Assembly: GCA_900319225.1 (NCBI GenBank)
Contig: ONNV01000001.1
Coordinates: 32,663-96,662, forward strand
Source: an uncultured Prevotellaceae bacterium
GTDB taxonomy: Bacteria > Bacteroidota > Bacteroidia > Bacteroidales > Bacteroidaceae
Direction of reading: 5' to 3'
Length of the DNA stretch: 64,000 nucleotides
Shown here: positions 16,541 to 26,100 of the stretch, piece after piece
Position numbering within the stretch: position 1 is the stretch's first letter
Layout: each line of letters begins with the position of its first letter
The notes under the pieces: generated by a model
Seen by the model: only the letters and a program-made list of their open reading frames with translations
What the model was told of the DNA's origin: nothing
Database searches by the model: none
Position numbers and translations under genes: made by a program

Positions 16541-17121
16541 AAAAGAGTTTCAAACCCGGAACTATGATCTATCCGTTGCCTGCAGTCCTGGTAAGCTGTG
16601 GTGCAACACCTGATGAATATAATGTGCTTACCGTAGCATGGACTGGTACAGTATGCAGTGATCCCCCCATGTGCTATGTCTCAATACGCCCCTCACGCTA
16701 TTCTTATGACATTATAAAGCGTAACGGCTGTTTTGTGATAAACCTCACTACAAAAGCTCTGGCACGTGCCACTGATTTTTGCGGAGTACGTTCGGGGCGT
16801 GATATGGACAAGTTCCGTGAGGCCGGCATCACTCCCGGAAAGGCCGAGGTTGTGGCCGCACCAACTGTAGAGGAGGCTCCGGTGTCAATTGAGTGTAAAG
16901 TGGTTGACATCAAACCGTTAGGCTCTCATGATATGTTTCTGGCTGAGGTCGTCAATGTTCTGGTCGATGACAGATTCATCGATGAAAACGATAAAATTGA
17001 TATGGCTGCCATGGATTTGATAGCCTATACCCACGGTGAGTATTTTGATGTCTCAAACCCTAAGGGCTTCTTCGGTTGGTCTGTCCGCAAGAAGAAGGTT
17101 ATCAAAAGGGAGAAGAAATAA
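16537..17121 (+). CDS. Flavin reductase-like (FMN-binding split barrel) protein
   Basis: The 194-residue product fits the flavin reductase-like domain family. The stretch NVLTVAWTGTVCSDPPMCYV followed by SIRPSRYSYDII and NFVI-like FVINL is typical of FMN-binding split barrels that reduce or carry flavin using NAD(P)H. It is cytoplasmic. It is coupled by an ATGA overlap to the pseudouridine synthase gene, with no obvious functional link. Its last 20 bases overlap the convergent dsbD-like gene. The physiological substrate is unknown. Confidence 0.85.
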   Translation: MKKSFKPGTMIYPLPAVLVSCGATPDEYNVLTVAWTGTVCSDPPMCYVSIRPSRYSYDIIKRNGCFVINLTTKALARATDFCGVRSGRDMDKFREAGITPGKAEVVAAPTVEEAPVSIECKVVDIKPLGSHDMFLAEVVNVLVDDRFIDENDKIDMAAMDLIAYTHGEYFDVSNPKGFFGWSVRKKKVIKREKK

Positions 17122-18994
17122 ACTCCAGAAAGCGGTCCGCATCCGGATCAAAAGTGTAGGGGCCTCTCAAGAGTCTGCCCTTTGAATCCACTATTACATA
17201 GAATGGCTGTGCGTTAGCTCCGAACTTGTAACGCTGCAGCAGACTCCATCGGTCACCTACGGTGCGGATCTTTACGTTTGTTCCGTTTTCATCGATGGTT
17301 ACGGGCTGTTTAAGCGGAGTCTTGTCATCTACAAAGAGTGATACCAGAATGTATTTGTCCTGTATCGTGCGGGACACCCTCTGGTCAGTCCATACGGCGG
17401 CCTCCATCTTGCGGCAGTTTACGCATCCGTACCCGGTGAAATCTATCAGTATCGGTTTGCCGCTTGCGGCCGATGCCTTAAGAGCCTGATTGTAATCAGT
17501 GAATTGGGGCTCAAGTGACTGGCTGTCCTTGGCCAGTATCTGCGTACTCATGGGAGGGGTGAATGCACTAATGGCTTTCAGGGGTGCTCCCCACAGTCCG
17601 GGAACGAGCCATGCTGCAAAGGCTAATGATATGATTCCCAATGTTATAGATGTAGCGCTACGCTTTCCGCCTCTATTTCTGCCTATGATGCCGAACAGAT
17701 AGAGTGCCAGGCAAAGCGCCATCAGGATCCACAGCAACACAAAAAGGTCACGTGGCAGTATGCCCCAGCCGTAAGCCATGTCGGCCACGGAGAGGAACTT
17801 GAGAGAGAATGCCAGTTCTATGAATCCCAATGTAACCTTTACCTGATCCATCCAGCCGCCGGATTTGGGCATGGACTGCAGCCAGCCGGGGAACATGGCG
17901 AAAAGGGTGAAAGGTATAGCCATGGCTACAGAGAATCCCAGCATTCCCACCGTTGGAGCCAGTATGCTGCCGGTTGATGCTGCATCAACAAGCAGGAATC
18001 CTATTATGGGACCTGTACATGAGAATGATACGATGGTCAGAGTGAGCGCCATGAAGAATATGCCTCCAATACCTGCAACTGATGATCTGCGGTCTGCACC
18101 TGTGCTCCAGCCTGAAGGCAGCGTTATCTCAAACAGACCGAAGAATGAGAGCGCGAATGCCACCAGCATGATGAAGAATATGATGTTTACTATGGCGTTG
18201 GTGGAGAGCGCGTTCAGGGCGTTGGCTCCGAATATAAGCGTGATGGCCAGTCCCAACGCCACGTAAACGGCAATAATAGAGAATCCGTATAGTACAGCAT
18301 CCCTTACAGCCTTGCGGCGTTCTGTGGCGCGCTTAAGGAAAAAGCTTACGGTCATGGGTATGACAGGCCATACACATGGAGTAAGCAGTGCTATCAGCCC
18401 CCCAAGGAAACTGGTGATGAGCAGTCCCCACAGGTTATTGTTGCGTTCTATGACACTTTCTGCGGAGTAGGCGACAGGTGCCCAAGTGGCTGGATCATAG
18501 CCGTCAATCTGTGAGAGGTCCGCTCCGGCAGGTGCGGCTTTGGCCTCCTCCTTGTCACTCTTGTAACTGAATTCAATACGTTGCGGCGGCAGGCAGCTTT
18601 CATCATTGCAGGCTCCGTAAGTGAGGTTGCCCTCCATCAGCCAGTTGCCCTCTGAGATTTTAAAATCCTGAAAGAACTTGACCGTCCCATTGAAATATCG
18701 CAATCTCATATCGAATACAGGATCGAACACTTCGGTCTCATTGCCGATGAATGAGAGTGGGGTGACGGGCTGAAGTCCGTATATGGTGTCAAATATGAGT
18801 TCGGCGCTAATGGGGCCTCCGTCGGGGAGTGATGTCGAGTAGACGTGCCACCCATCCGAGGCTGTCAGGTCAAAACTGAGCCTTACTATATTATCGGCGC
18901 GGCTTTCAATGCTGTGCTTGTGAGTCACCGGCTTGGGCCCGATACTGAACTGGGCCACCATAACCAGCGACATTAAATATGTCAGAAATGCCAT
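17102..18994 (-). CDS. dsbD: DsbD-type thiol:disulfide interchange protein
   Basis: The 630-residue product has a signal peptide, an N-terminal DsbD-alpha-like domain with a Cys pair (YGACNDESCLPP, about residues 129 and 134), a central eight-helix membrane domain with the conserved TPCVWPVIPM and FSCTGP cysteines, and a C-terminal thioredoxin-like domain with CVNC. All three redox parts of DsbD are therefore present. It passes electrons from cytoplasmic thioredoxin to the periplasm for disulfide reduction or cytochrome c maturation. The ATG at 18994 is preferred over 19033 because it directly begins the signal peptide. The gene is alone on its strand and its 3' end overlaps the flavin reductase gene by 20 bases. 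Confidence 0.93.
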   Translation of the reverse strand: MAFLTYLMSLVMVAQFSIGPKPVTHKHSIESRADNIVRLSFDLTASDGWHVYSTSLPDGGPISAELIFDTIYGLQPVTPLSFIGNETEVFDPVFDMRLRYFNGTVKFFQDFKISEGNWLMEGNLTYGACNDESCLPPQRIEFSYKSDKEEAKAAPAGADLSQIDGYDPATWAPVAYSAESVIERNNNLWGLLITSFLGGLIALLTPCVWPVIPMTVSFFLKRATERRKAVRDAVLYGFSIIAVYVALGLAITLIFGANALNALSTNAIVNIIFFIMLVAFALSFFGLFEITLPSGWSTGADRRSSVAGIGGIFFMALTLTIVSFSCTGPIIGFLLVDAASTGSILAPTVGMLGFSVAMAIPFTLFAMFPGWLQSMPKSGGWMDQVKVTLGFIELAFSLKFLSVADMAYGWGILPRDLFVLLWILMALCLALYLFGIIGRNRGGKRSATSITLGIISLAFAAWLVPGLWGAPLKAISAFTPPMSTQILAKDSQSLEPQFTDYNQALKASAASGKPILIDFTGYGCVNCRKMEAAVWTDQRVSRTIQDKYILVSLFVDDKTPLKQPVTIDENGTNVKIRTVGDRWSLLQRYKFGANAQPFYVIVDSKGRLLRGPYTFDPDADRFLEFISSPF

Positions 18995-19096
18995 GTGTGT
19001 TTGTTTTGCGCTAAGATAAGCAAAAAACTTCAAGTGTATGAGCCAAACAGGTTCTTGTATTATTTATTATATTCGCATTTAAATTTGGTTCTGAAT

Positions 19097-21214
19097 ATGT
19101 ACAGGAAACGTTTCACTACATGGACGGTGGTGTTAGCGGTAGCTGTTATAACCGCTTTGTGTTTTATGAAGACAGTGAAGGAAGAGAGTAAGGTAAACAT
19201 TGGCAAGAGCGATATCCGTCTTGAGGACGGTAAGTTTACCCCTGAGGCACTATGGTCTTTGGGCCGCATAGGTGGGGTGGCCGTATCACCCGACGGCACA
19301 AAGGTGGCATATCAGGTGTCATATTACAGTGTACAGGAAAACGCCAGTCATACGGTGATTCATGTGATGAATGATGATGGCACTGACCAGAAACTGCTCA
19401 CCAGGGATGCTTCATCGGAACACAGCCCGGCATGGATTGATAATGAACATATTGCTTTCCTTAAGGTTACTGACGGCGTTCAGCAGGTATGGCGTATGGA
19501 TGCCGATGGCAAGCACCGCAGTCAGCTTTCATTCATGGAGAAGGATGTTGAAGGTTTCCTTTTTGCTCCCGACCTCAAGAATGTGATCCTGGTTATGAGC
19601 GTACCCAACCCGCTTGTAAAGGAGAGACAGTATGATGACCTGCCCAAGGCATCGGGCATGATAGCCGATGACCTCATGTTCCGTCATTGGGACAGTTGGG
19701 TGACAGCGGTTCCGCATCCTTTCGTGGCTGCATTTGACGGACGCAGGATAACGGCCGATGCACTGGACCTGCTGGAAGGGGAGCCCTTTGAGAGCCCCAT
19801 GCTGCCGTTTGGCGGAGTTGAACAGTTTGCGTGGAGTCCGGATAGCAAAAGCTTGGCATATACCTGCCGCAAGAAAGCAGGCTCAGAGTACGCCAAGAGT
19901 ACTGACTCTGACATATACCTTTTTAATATAGAGAGCCGTGAGACCGTAAACCTGTGCAAACTGCCGGGAGAGAAGGACCTGAATATGGGTTATGACACCA
20001 ATCCCAAGTTCAGTGATGACGGCAGGTTCATAGCATGGCAGAGCATGGAGCGTGACGGATATGAGAGTGACCTGAACCGTCTCTATGTGATGGACATGGA
20101 GAGCAGACGCAAGTGGTCTGTATCGGACAGCTTTGAGAGTAACGTAGATGACTTTATCTGGGCCCGTGACAAGTCATTCCTCTATTTTATAGGCTCATGG
20201 CAGGGATGCATGTCAGTCTTTATGGTCGATCTGGAAGGAAACGTGATTCCCATAAATACGGATCCCTGTGATTATAATTCACTGGCCCGTGGCTGGGAGA
20301 ACAACCTGATCGTGACCCGCCAGTCAATGAGATTTGCCACTGAGATTTATCTGCTTGACGTACGCCGCGGTCTTGCCCAGAAACTGTCTCATGAGAATGA
20401 CCATATCTTTGCCCAGATGCCTAACGTGCGTGTCGAGGCGCGTGCAGTCAAGACCACCGACGGCAAGGATATGCTCACTTGGGTTATGTATCCGCCCCAG
20501 TTTGATGAGAATAAGAAATACCCTGTGCTGCTGTTCTGTGAGGGAGGTCCCCAGAATATGGTGTCACAGTTCTGGAGTTACCGCTGGAATTTCCGTATCA
20601 TGGCCGATAACGGATATATCATCGTGGCACCCAACCGCCGCGGACTGCCCGGATTCGGCAGGAAATGGCTGGAGGATATCAGCGGTGATTACGGCGGTCA
20701 GTGCATGACAGACCTGCTCACAGCCATAGATGACTTTAGCAAGGAGCCATACGTGGACAAGGATCGTATAGGATGCGTAGGTGCCAGCTTTGGCGGTTAC
20801 TCCGTTTACTGGCTGGCAGGTCATCACGATGGCCGTTTCAAGTGTTTCATAGCTCATGACGGTATATTCAACCTGGAGCAGCAGTATGTTGAGACTGAGG
20901 AGATGTGGTTCCCGCAGTGGGATCTGGGAGGTCCGTATTGGGAAAAGAATGAGGTAACGGAGAGAACCTATGCCGCTTCACCTCATCTTTATGCCGATAA
21001 GTGGGATACCCCGATCCTGTGCATACACGGAGAGAAAGACTATAGAATCCTGTACTCACAGGCCGTATCGGCATTCCAGGCGGCAAGGCTGCGTGGTGTA
21101 CCTGCAGAACTCCTGCTATTCCCTGATGAGAACCATTGGGTGCTTAAACCACAGAACGGAATCCTGTGGCAGAGAACCTATTTCAACTGGCTGGATAGAT
21201 GGCTGAAACAATAA
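19097..21214 (+). CDS. S9 family peptidase (acylaminoacyl/dipeptidyl peptidase type)
   Basis: The 705-residue product starts with one N-terminal hydrophobic segment (WTVVLAVAVITALCFM), a signal anchor or signal peptide. It has a beta-propeller (about 50-430, with SPDGTKVAYQV-type blades) and a C-terminal alpha/beta-hydrolase with catalytic S564 in GASFGGY, Asp in HGEKDYRI and His in DENHWVL. It cleaves short peptides in the periplasm. ATG 19097 is chosen as the first giving a normal N-terminus; upstream codons to 18995 look non-coding and lie in the promoter area (TAAATTTG at 19080-19087). The following AraC-type regulator starts inside its last codons. Confidence 0.9.
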   Translation: MYRKRFTTWTVVLAVAVITALCFMKTVKEESKVNIGKSDIRLEDGKFTPEALWSLGRIGGVAVSPDGTKVAYQVSYYSVQENASHTVIHVMNDDGTDQKLLTRDASSEHSPAWIDNEHIAFLKVTDGVQQVWRMDADGKHRSQLSFMEKDVEGFLFAPDLKNVILVMSVPNPLVKERQYDDLPKASGMIADDLMFRHWDSWVTAVPHPFVAAFDGRRITADALDLLEGEPFESPMLPFGGVEQFAWSPDSKSLAYTCRKKAGSEYAKSTDSDIYLFNIESRETVNLCKLPGEKDLNMGYDTNPKFSDDGRFIAWQSMERDGYESDLNRLYVMDMESRRKWSVSDSFESNVDDFIWARDKSFLYFIGSWQGCMSVFMVDLEGNVIPINTDPCDYNSLARGWENNLIVTRQSMRFATEIYLLDVRRGLAQKLSHENDHIFAQMPNVRVEARAVKTTDGKDMLTWVMYPPQFDENKKYPVLLFCEGGPQNMVSQFWSYRWNFRIMADNGYIIVAPNRRGLPGFGRKWLEDISGDYGGQCMTDLLTAIDDFSKEPYVDKDRIGCVGASFGGYSVYWLAGHHDGRFKCFIAHDGIFNLEQQYVETEEMWFPQWDLGGPYWEKNEVTERTYAASPHLYADKWDTPILCIHGEKDYRILYSQAVSAFQAARLRGVPAELLLFPDENHWVLKPQNGILWQRTYFNWLDRWLKQ

Positions 21215-22401
21215 TATATATACTGTTTACACTTCCAAGCCTGGCGATTATTGCTGTTGCCATAATCCTGAACGTCAAGGGTAAGTTCTCGACCAGATTG
21301 CGATGGTGGATGTCTGTCATGCTGGTCGTGGTTGCCCTTAGCATGCTTTGCTATGCACAATATTACAATGTACATCTTACCTCCAGATACTCTTGGGGCT
21401 TTGATTTCCTGTATTGTCTGGTCACGCCTTTCTGCGCTCCTCTCTATTATCTGTTCATTAACAGCCTGGCCAATATAAAGAAAAGACCGGCAATAGATGT
21501 GATGTGCTTTTATCCGGCCATCATCTATGCGGTTCTGCTTATTACGGGACAGACGCTTATGAATGCCGATGAGAGACATGCGTTCATCTGTAATGAGATT
21601 CTGGGACAGAATATTCAGATGGAACCGTCAGTTGCATATGAGTGGATGCTATTGGTAGGAAAGAAGATATTCTCCATATTCATGCCGGTACAGGCTATTG
21701 CCGTTATGGTATACGGTGAAGTCCGCCTTAACGCATACATACGGATGCTGCATGAGTACAGCTCCGTCAATGAGACCGGAAACACCATTAAGATGCGTGA
21801 GATACACGTGTTGACAGTTCTTATCGTAGTTACAGGCTTGATAATGTCAGTGATACCTATGAATGATGTGGTAGACCATATATGGCTGGTGGTGATTGCC
21901 GTGACAGGACAGATAGTCATGGTATCGTTGATAGCCTCATATATCATGCGTCTGGAGTTCTCGGCCGAGGATATCCAGACTATGATTCAGTCACCGTCAA
22001 TTAATGGCGGTGTGAATATAGGTGGTGGTCCGGCAGTCAAGCCCAGCATCAGAATTGAGAAACCCAAGACTCTGATAGAGAGGATAGATGCGGCCATGGT
22101 GACCGGTCAGTTGTACCTGCAGCCCGACCTGTCGCTTGTCTCCCTGTCCGAGCAGATTGGTACAAACCGTACATATGCATCTAAGGCTATCAAGGATGCA
22201 AAAGGCTGCAACTTCTCGGATTATGTGAACAGATACCGTCTGGATTATGCGGTGGCTGTCATGAAGAATACTCCCAAGGATAAGATTGTGATACAGAATA
22301 TCGCTACTCAGTGCGGGTGCGGGTCTATTCAGACGTTTTATCGGTATTTTAAGATTTTCTATAACGAGACTCCTAGTCAGTGGATTGAGAGAAATAAGTA
22401 G
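21199..22401 (+). CDS. Membrane-anchored AraC-family transcription regulator
   Basis: The 400-residue product has about seven membrane helices (1-255) and, after a Gly/Pro linker, an AraC-type HTH pair (about 295-398) with LSEQIGTNRTYASKAIKD in the first HTH and GSIQTFYRYFKIFYNETPSQW in the second. Such proteins are thought to sense a signal in or outside the membrane and bind DNA directly. The gene overlaps the S9 peptidase stop by 16 bases in another frame, so the two are co-translated and the peptidase may produce or respond to the signal. A run of hairpins follows the stop. Confidence 0.88.
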   Translation: MAETIIYILFTLPSLAIIAVAIILNVKGKFSTRLRWWMSVMLVVVALSMLCYAQYYNVHLTSRYSWGFDFLYCLVTPFCAPLYYLFINSLANIKKRPAIDVMCFYPAIIYAVLLITGQTLMNADERHAFICNEILGQNIQMEPSVAYEWMLLVGKKIFSIFMPVQAIAVMVYGEVRLNAYIRMLHEYSSVNETGNTIKMREIHVLTVLIVVTGLIMSVIPMNDVVDHIWLVVIAVTGQIVMVSLIASYIMRLEFSAEDIQTMIQSPSINGGVNIGGGPAVKPSIRIEKPKTLIERIDAAMVTGQLYLQPDLSLVSLSEQIGTNRTYASKAIKDAKGCNFSDYVNRYRLDYAVAVMKNTPKDKIVIQNIATQCGCGSIQTFYRYFKIFYNETPSQWIERNK

Positions 22402-22416
22402 AAAGGTGTTTTTCTC

Positions 22417-22706
22417 GCCGCTTCGCGGCTCGGTATTTCTTTGACTTTTGTGGCCCTACGGGCCTTAAAGTCTCGGGATGGAATGTCAAGACATTCCGTG
22501 ACCTCATTTTAGTTTCCTTCGGAAACACCCATCTTCCAGATGGGTTATTCTGCGTATTAGAAACAACCTTTTTTTAATTTGGGGCGGCGACGCCCCAAAT
22601 CCGTTCCGCGGTATTCCATTTCATTTCATACCGCTCCACTCTGCCGGCCTTCCAGGCCGGGTAAAACTAAGACCTCGCTAGCTTTGCTCGCGAGGCCTTA
22701 GTTTTA
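22417..22706. repeat. Field of eight or more tandem hairpins
   Basis: The 332-base gene-free stretch 22402-22733 is made almost entirely of inverted repeats with short loops: 22417-22429, 22443-22472, 22480-22497, 22512-22526, 22527-22545, 22578-22599, 22644-22660 and 22662-22706. Most loops contain TTC. None is followed by a proper T run on either strand, so they are not ordinary terminators. No repeat unit is common to all stems, which rules out a CRISPR. Possible roles are RNA protection of the flanking transcripts (convergent araC-type gene and yidC) or a cluster of REP-like elements. Confidence 0.8.
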
Positions 22707-22733
22707 CTGGGTGCAGCTGGAAACCTTAGTGGG

Positions 22734-24626
22734 TTATTTGCGCTGTTGTTTCTGTAACCTTTCCTGCTCTTTCTGGAGGGCTTCTAGGCGTGCCATCATG
22801 CTGCTGCCACCTTGCTTGCGCTTGGAGGGATCGTTGCGGCTTGCCTCATAATCGGCCTCAAGCTTGGCCAGGATGGCCTTTTCATCGGTAGAACGGCGCA
22901 ACCATATCATTGTTATGATGCTTACCAGACCGGATATGAAGTAGTAGTAGCACAGACCTGATGAGTAGTTGTTGAATGAGAAGAAGAATATCACAGGCAT
23001 TGCATACATCATCCACTTCATCATCTTCATGCTCTCCTCCTGTCCGGGAGCTGCCATCTGCTGCTGTTGCTGCATGTAGATGGTGTTGATTATGTTGGTA
23101 AGGCAGAACAGCAAGCAGAATATGCTGAGGTGGTTACCTACCAGAGGGATGTTGGTGCCCCAACTGATGATATCGTCAAATCCTGTCAGGTCAGTTGCCC
23201 AAAGGAAACTCTGCTGGCGCAACTCGATGGCATTGGGCACAAAGAAGAAGAATGAAACCAGGAACGGCATCTGGATGAGCTGCGGCAGGCAACCTCCCAT
23301 AGGGCTCACGCCATACTTGCTGTATACGGCCATTGTCTCCTGCTGTTTCTTCATTGCGTCCTCAGGCTTGGGGTACTTGGCGTTGACCTCATCGATATAA
23401 GGTTTGAGCGCACGTGTCTTGGCGGTTGACATGTAACTCTTGACCTGGGCGGGGAATATCAGGATCTTGACTATAAGTGTCATGATAAGGATCACGATAC
23501 CCATGTTCATGTTCCACTTGGAAAGCAGGTTGAACAGAGGTATTATGAGGAATCTGTTAACCTCACGTACTACAGGCCAGCCCAGGTCAATTACGCGGTG
23601 AAGACGGATCTTATGGTCTCCGTGAGCCAGCTTGCTGTTCTGTTTGAGTATCTTGTAATCGTTGGGACCCATGTAGAACTGGAACTGTGTGGGCTCGCTG
23701 CCGGTGGGGTCAAAACTTGTGTGTGTCTTGGCCATGAGCTTCTTCATGTAACCCAGCCCCTTGGCGTATGAGATACCTGAGAGCTGTGTGCCGCCGTCAT
23801 AAGTATCTGAGGCGATCATTATGCATGAGAAGAACTGGTTCTTGTATGCAACCCAGTCAAGCTGCTCTTCGACTGTCTTGTTTGTGGGTTTGGGTGTTTT
23901 GTTGCCGGCAGGTGCAATACCCAGTACCTTTGCCTTGACCTTGTCGGCACGCTTGTAGGTGAGGGTGGTGTAACGCTGCTCAAACTGGAAACCCTTCTCC
24001 TGCTGGCGCAGGTTCTGAATCCAGTCTACTGCCAGTGTGCTCAGGTCTGATGAGAAGAAGTTGTCCATGCCTGTGGCCTTGATGTCAAGGTTGAGCATGT
24101 AACTTTCAGGCAGCAGTGTGTAGATGAAATCCATGTAGCCGTAACCGTTGGTGTTAAGGCGCATGATTACTGAGTTGGCACCGTTGCTTATGGGTTCAAA
24201 GAAAAGGTTCTTGCTCTGAATGTTCTGGTTCTTGCCGTCCAACTTGAAGTTGAGGCTTATCTCATCCTGCGTGAACAGAGTTACGTTCTGGCCCTCCTGG
24301 TTCTTGTATCCGCTAAGCACTGCAAAACCGGGAATGGCGCCTTTTGATGAGATTCCTATCTTGACCAGACCATTGTCAAGCACGGTTGTGCTCTCAGTTC
24401 CGTACATGGCGGGGAACAACGGTGACAGTGAATCATTCTGTGTTGCAGTCATAGGATATGCTGCATCCTGTGCGTTCTGAATGTCGGAGCCCTCTTTCTG
24501 CATGTTTGTCTGCTCATACTGGGCCTTGGCGGGTGCGTTTTTCTTCTGGTTGTTACTGGAAAGGAATATTACCAGAGTCAACACAATGCTTATCAGCATC
24601 ACTCCTAAAAATGTCTTTCTGTCCAC
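22734..24626 (-). CDS. yidC: YidC/Oxa1 membrane protein insertase
   Basis: The 630-residue product has the Gram-negative YidC layout: N-terminal membrane helix (MDRKTFLGVMLISIVLTLVI), a large periplasmic beta-sandwich domain (about 60-340), then the conserved five-helix insertase core (about 350-590) and a basic cytoplasmic tail rich in Gln/Lys (KEQERLQKQQRK). It inserts proteins into the inner membrane alone or with SecYEG. Length is normal. The gene is single and faces a strong -7 element at 24657-24664. Confidence 0.97.
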   Translation of the reverse strand: MDRKTFLGVMLISIVLTLVIFLSSNNQKKNAPAKAQYEQTNMQKEGSDIQNAQDAAYPMTATQNDSLSPLFPAMYGTESTTVLDNGLVKIGISSKGAIPGFAVLSGYKNQEGQNVTLFTQDEISLNFKLDGKNQNIQSKNLFFEPISNGANSVIMRLNTNGYGYMDFIYTLLPESYMLNLDIKATGMDNFFSSDLSTLAVDWIQNLRQQEKGFQFEQRYTTLTYKRADKVKAKVLGIAPAGNKTPKPTNKTVEEQLDWVAYKNQFFSCIMIASDTYDGGTQLSGISYAKGLGYMKKLMAKTHTSFDPTGSEPTQFQFYMGPNDYKILKQNSKLAHGDHKIRLHRVIDLGWPVVREVNRFLIIPLFNLLSKWNMNMGIVILIMTLIVKILIFPAQVKSYMSTAKTRALKPYIDEVNAKYPKPEDAMKKQQETMAVYSKYGVSPMGGCLPQLIQMPFLVSFFFFVPNAIELRQQSFLWATDLTGFDDIISWGTNIPLVGNHLSIFCLLFCLTNIINTIYMQQQQQMAAPGQEESMKMMKWMMYAMPVIFFFSFNNYSSGLCYYYFISGLVSIITMIWLRRSTDEKAILAKLEADYEASRNDPSKRKQGGSSMMARLEALQKEQERLQKQQRK

Positions 24627-24656
24627 TGTTCAGTTGCTATTATTTGTTACGAGGTG

Positions 24657-24727
24657 CAAAGGTACAAAAAAAACGCACCATATTATTGGTGCGCGCGCAT
24701 ATATGAACTGATTTTATTGTAATTTTG
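24657..24727. promoter_or_regulatory. Divergent promoters of yidC and the DUF3078 gene
   Basis: TACCTTTG on the minus strand (24657-24664) serves yidC; TAATTTTG on the plus strand (24720-24727) serves the DUF3078 gene. Between them lies a perfect hairpin GCACCA/TGGTGC (24676-24693 region), which may be an operator for one or both genes. Confidence 0.5.
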
Positions 24728-24741
24728 CACTTGAACCTTGC

Positions 24742-26100
24742 ATGAAGGCTATGAAAAATAGTTTTGCGACAGCCGCATTACTGATAATGTCAATTACAAC
24801 CATCGCTCAGGAGGTCTCTGATCCCATTCAGCAGCAACCTTCGGACAGCGTCGTTATTCCCCGGAATATTATTGACGGTCTTGATTCCCTGTCATATGAG
24901 TTTGATGAGAAACTGGATTTCCCGTTGGAGGATATTTCTGATAACCCCCTCTATTTCAAGCTGTTTATGCCTGTGGTGCTGTACGGATCGGCCGTAGCGG
25001 ATGCAATTAGTCCCGATTTCAACGACGGATCTGATACGGACAGCCTGCTCCCCATAGAGCCCCTGAACGGCGAGAATGACCAGACGCTCATAAAGATGAT
25101 TGATGAGGCACTGGTAAAGATTTATCTGGAACATCCGGAGCTTGTAAAAATGACCGAGGAGGAGCTTATGAATGTGCCCGGCATTGTCCCCATTACGGAG
25201 GATATGGCAAGCGGCATCCGCTACAAAGGTCCCAGAGCCGGAATACGCAAACCCACCAATGAGAATGAGCCGGAGTTGCTGCGCGCCAAGCCGCGTTACT
25301 GGAAGACATTCGGTAATTTCCAGGGCAAGTATACCCAGAGTTACTACTCCGACAACTGGTATAGGGGCGGTGAGAGCAACCACTCCATACTTGGACAGAT
25401 AAATTTTGAGGCCGATTACGCCAAGAACAGCACCACGTTTGACAATAAGCTGGAACTGAAGCTGGGTTATTATACCACTGAGATAAACGGAAAGAATACT
25501 TTCCGTACAAATGAGGACCTTATCCGCTTTACGTCAAAACTGGGTCTTAAGGCATTTGACAACTGGTATTACTCGTCACAGTTCCAGGGTTATACGCAGT
25601 TCATGGCGGTGTATGACACAAAGCAGACTGACAAGCTCAAGTCCAAGTTCTTTGCTCCGGCTTACGGAAACCTGTCGGTGGGTATGGATTACAAACCCAA
25701 GTTCAAGAATAAGGATATAACGCTCTCAATTCAGCTGTCGCCGGTTTCGTATAACTGCCGATACGTAAGTGTTGACAGCATTGCCACCAACTACGGTATA
25801 GACAAGGGCAAGAACTTCAAGTACACCATAGGTTCCCGATTTGACGGTAACATCAAGTGGAAATTCCTGGAGGATTTTACCTGGACATCAAAGGCACAGT
25901 TCTATACCAGCTATGAGTCAACAGAGGTGAACTTTGAGAACACCATTGACTACAAGCTCTCCAAGTACCTGTCACTGCAGTTCTTCTGCCACTGGCGTTT
26001 TGATGACAGTGTCAAGCGCAAGAAAGACAAGGAGGGTAACCTTATGGGTTACGATCAGTTCAAAGAATTCCTGACCTTGAATTTTAATTATGCCTGGTGA
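24742..26100 (+). CDS. DUF3078 outer-membrane-type protein
   Basis: The 452-residue product has a signal peptide ending TIAQE, an acidic linker (about 25-165), and a beta-rich C-terminal domain beginning at WKTFGNFQGKYTQSYYSDNW. The pattern of alternating Tyr/Phe strands ending in NFNYAW is that of an outer-membrane barrel. It corresponds to the DUF3078 family of Bacteroidetes, of unknown function. A second ATG (24751) is possible. Its last 13 bases overlap the convergent SDR gene. Confidence 0.8.
   Translation: MKAMKNSFATAALLIMSITTIAQEVSDPIQQQPSDSVVIPRNIIDGLDSLSYEFDEKLDFPLEDISDNPLYFKLFMPVVLYGSAVADAISPDFNDGSDTDSLLPIEPLNGENDQTLIKMIDEALVKIYLEHPELVKMTEEELMNVPGIVPITEDMASGIRYKGPRAGIRKPTNENEPELLRAKPRYWKTFGNFQGKYTQSYYSDNWYRGGESNHSILGQINFEADYAKNSTTFDNKLELKLGYYTTEINGKNTFRTNEDLIRFTSKLGLKAFDNWYYSSQFQGYTQFMAVYDTKQTDKLKSKFFAPAYGNLSVGMDYKPKFKNKDITLSIQLSPVSYNCRYVSVDSIATNYGIDKGKNFKYTIGSRFDGNIKWKFLEDFTWTSKAQFYTSYESTEVNFENTIDYKLSKYLSLQFFCHWRFDDSVKRKKDKEGNLMGYDQFKEFLTLNFNYAW

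Noticed and set aside
22417-22706. CRISPR array
   Set aside because: Stems are all different, no constant repeat or spacer length, and no cas genes.
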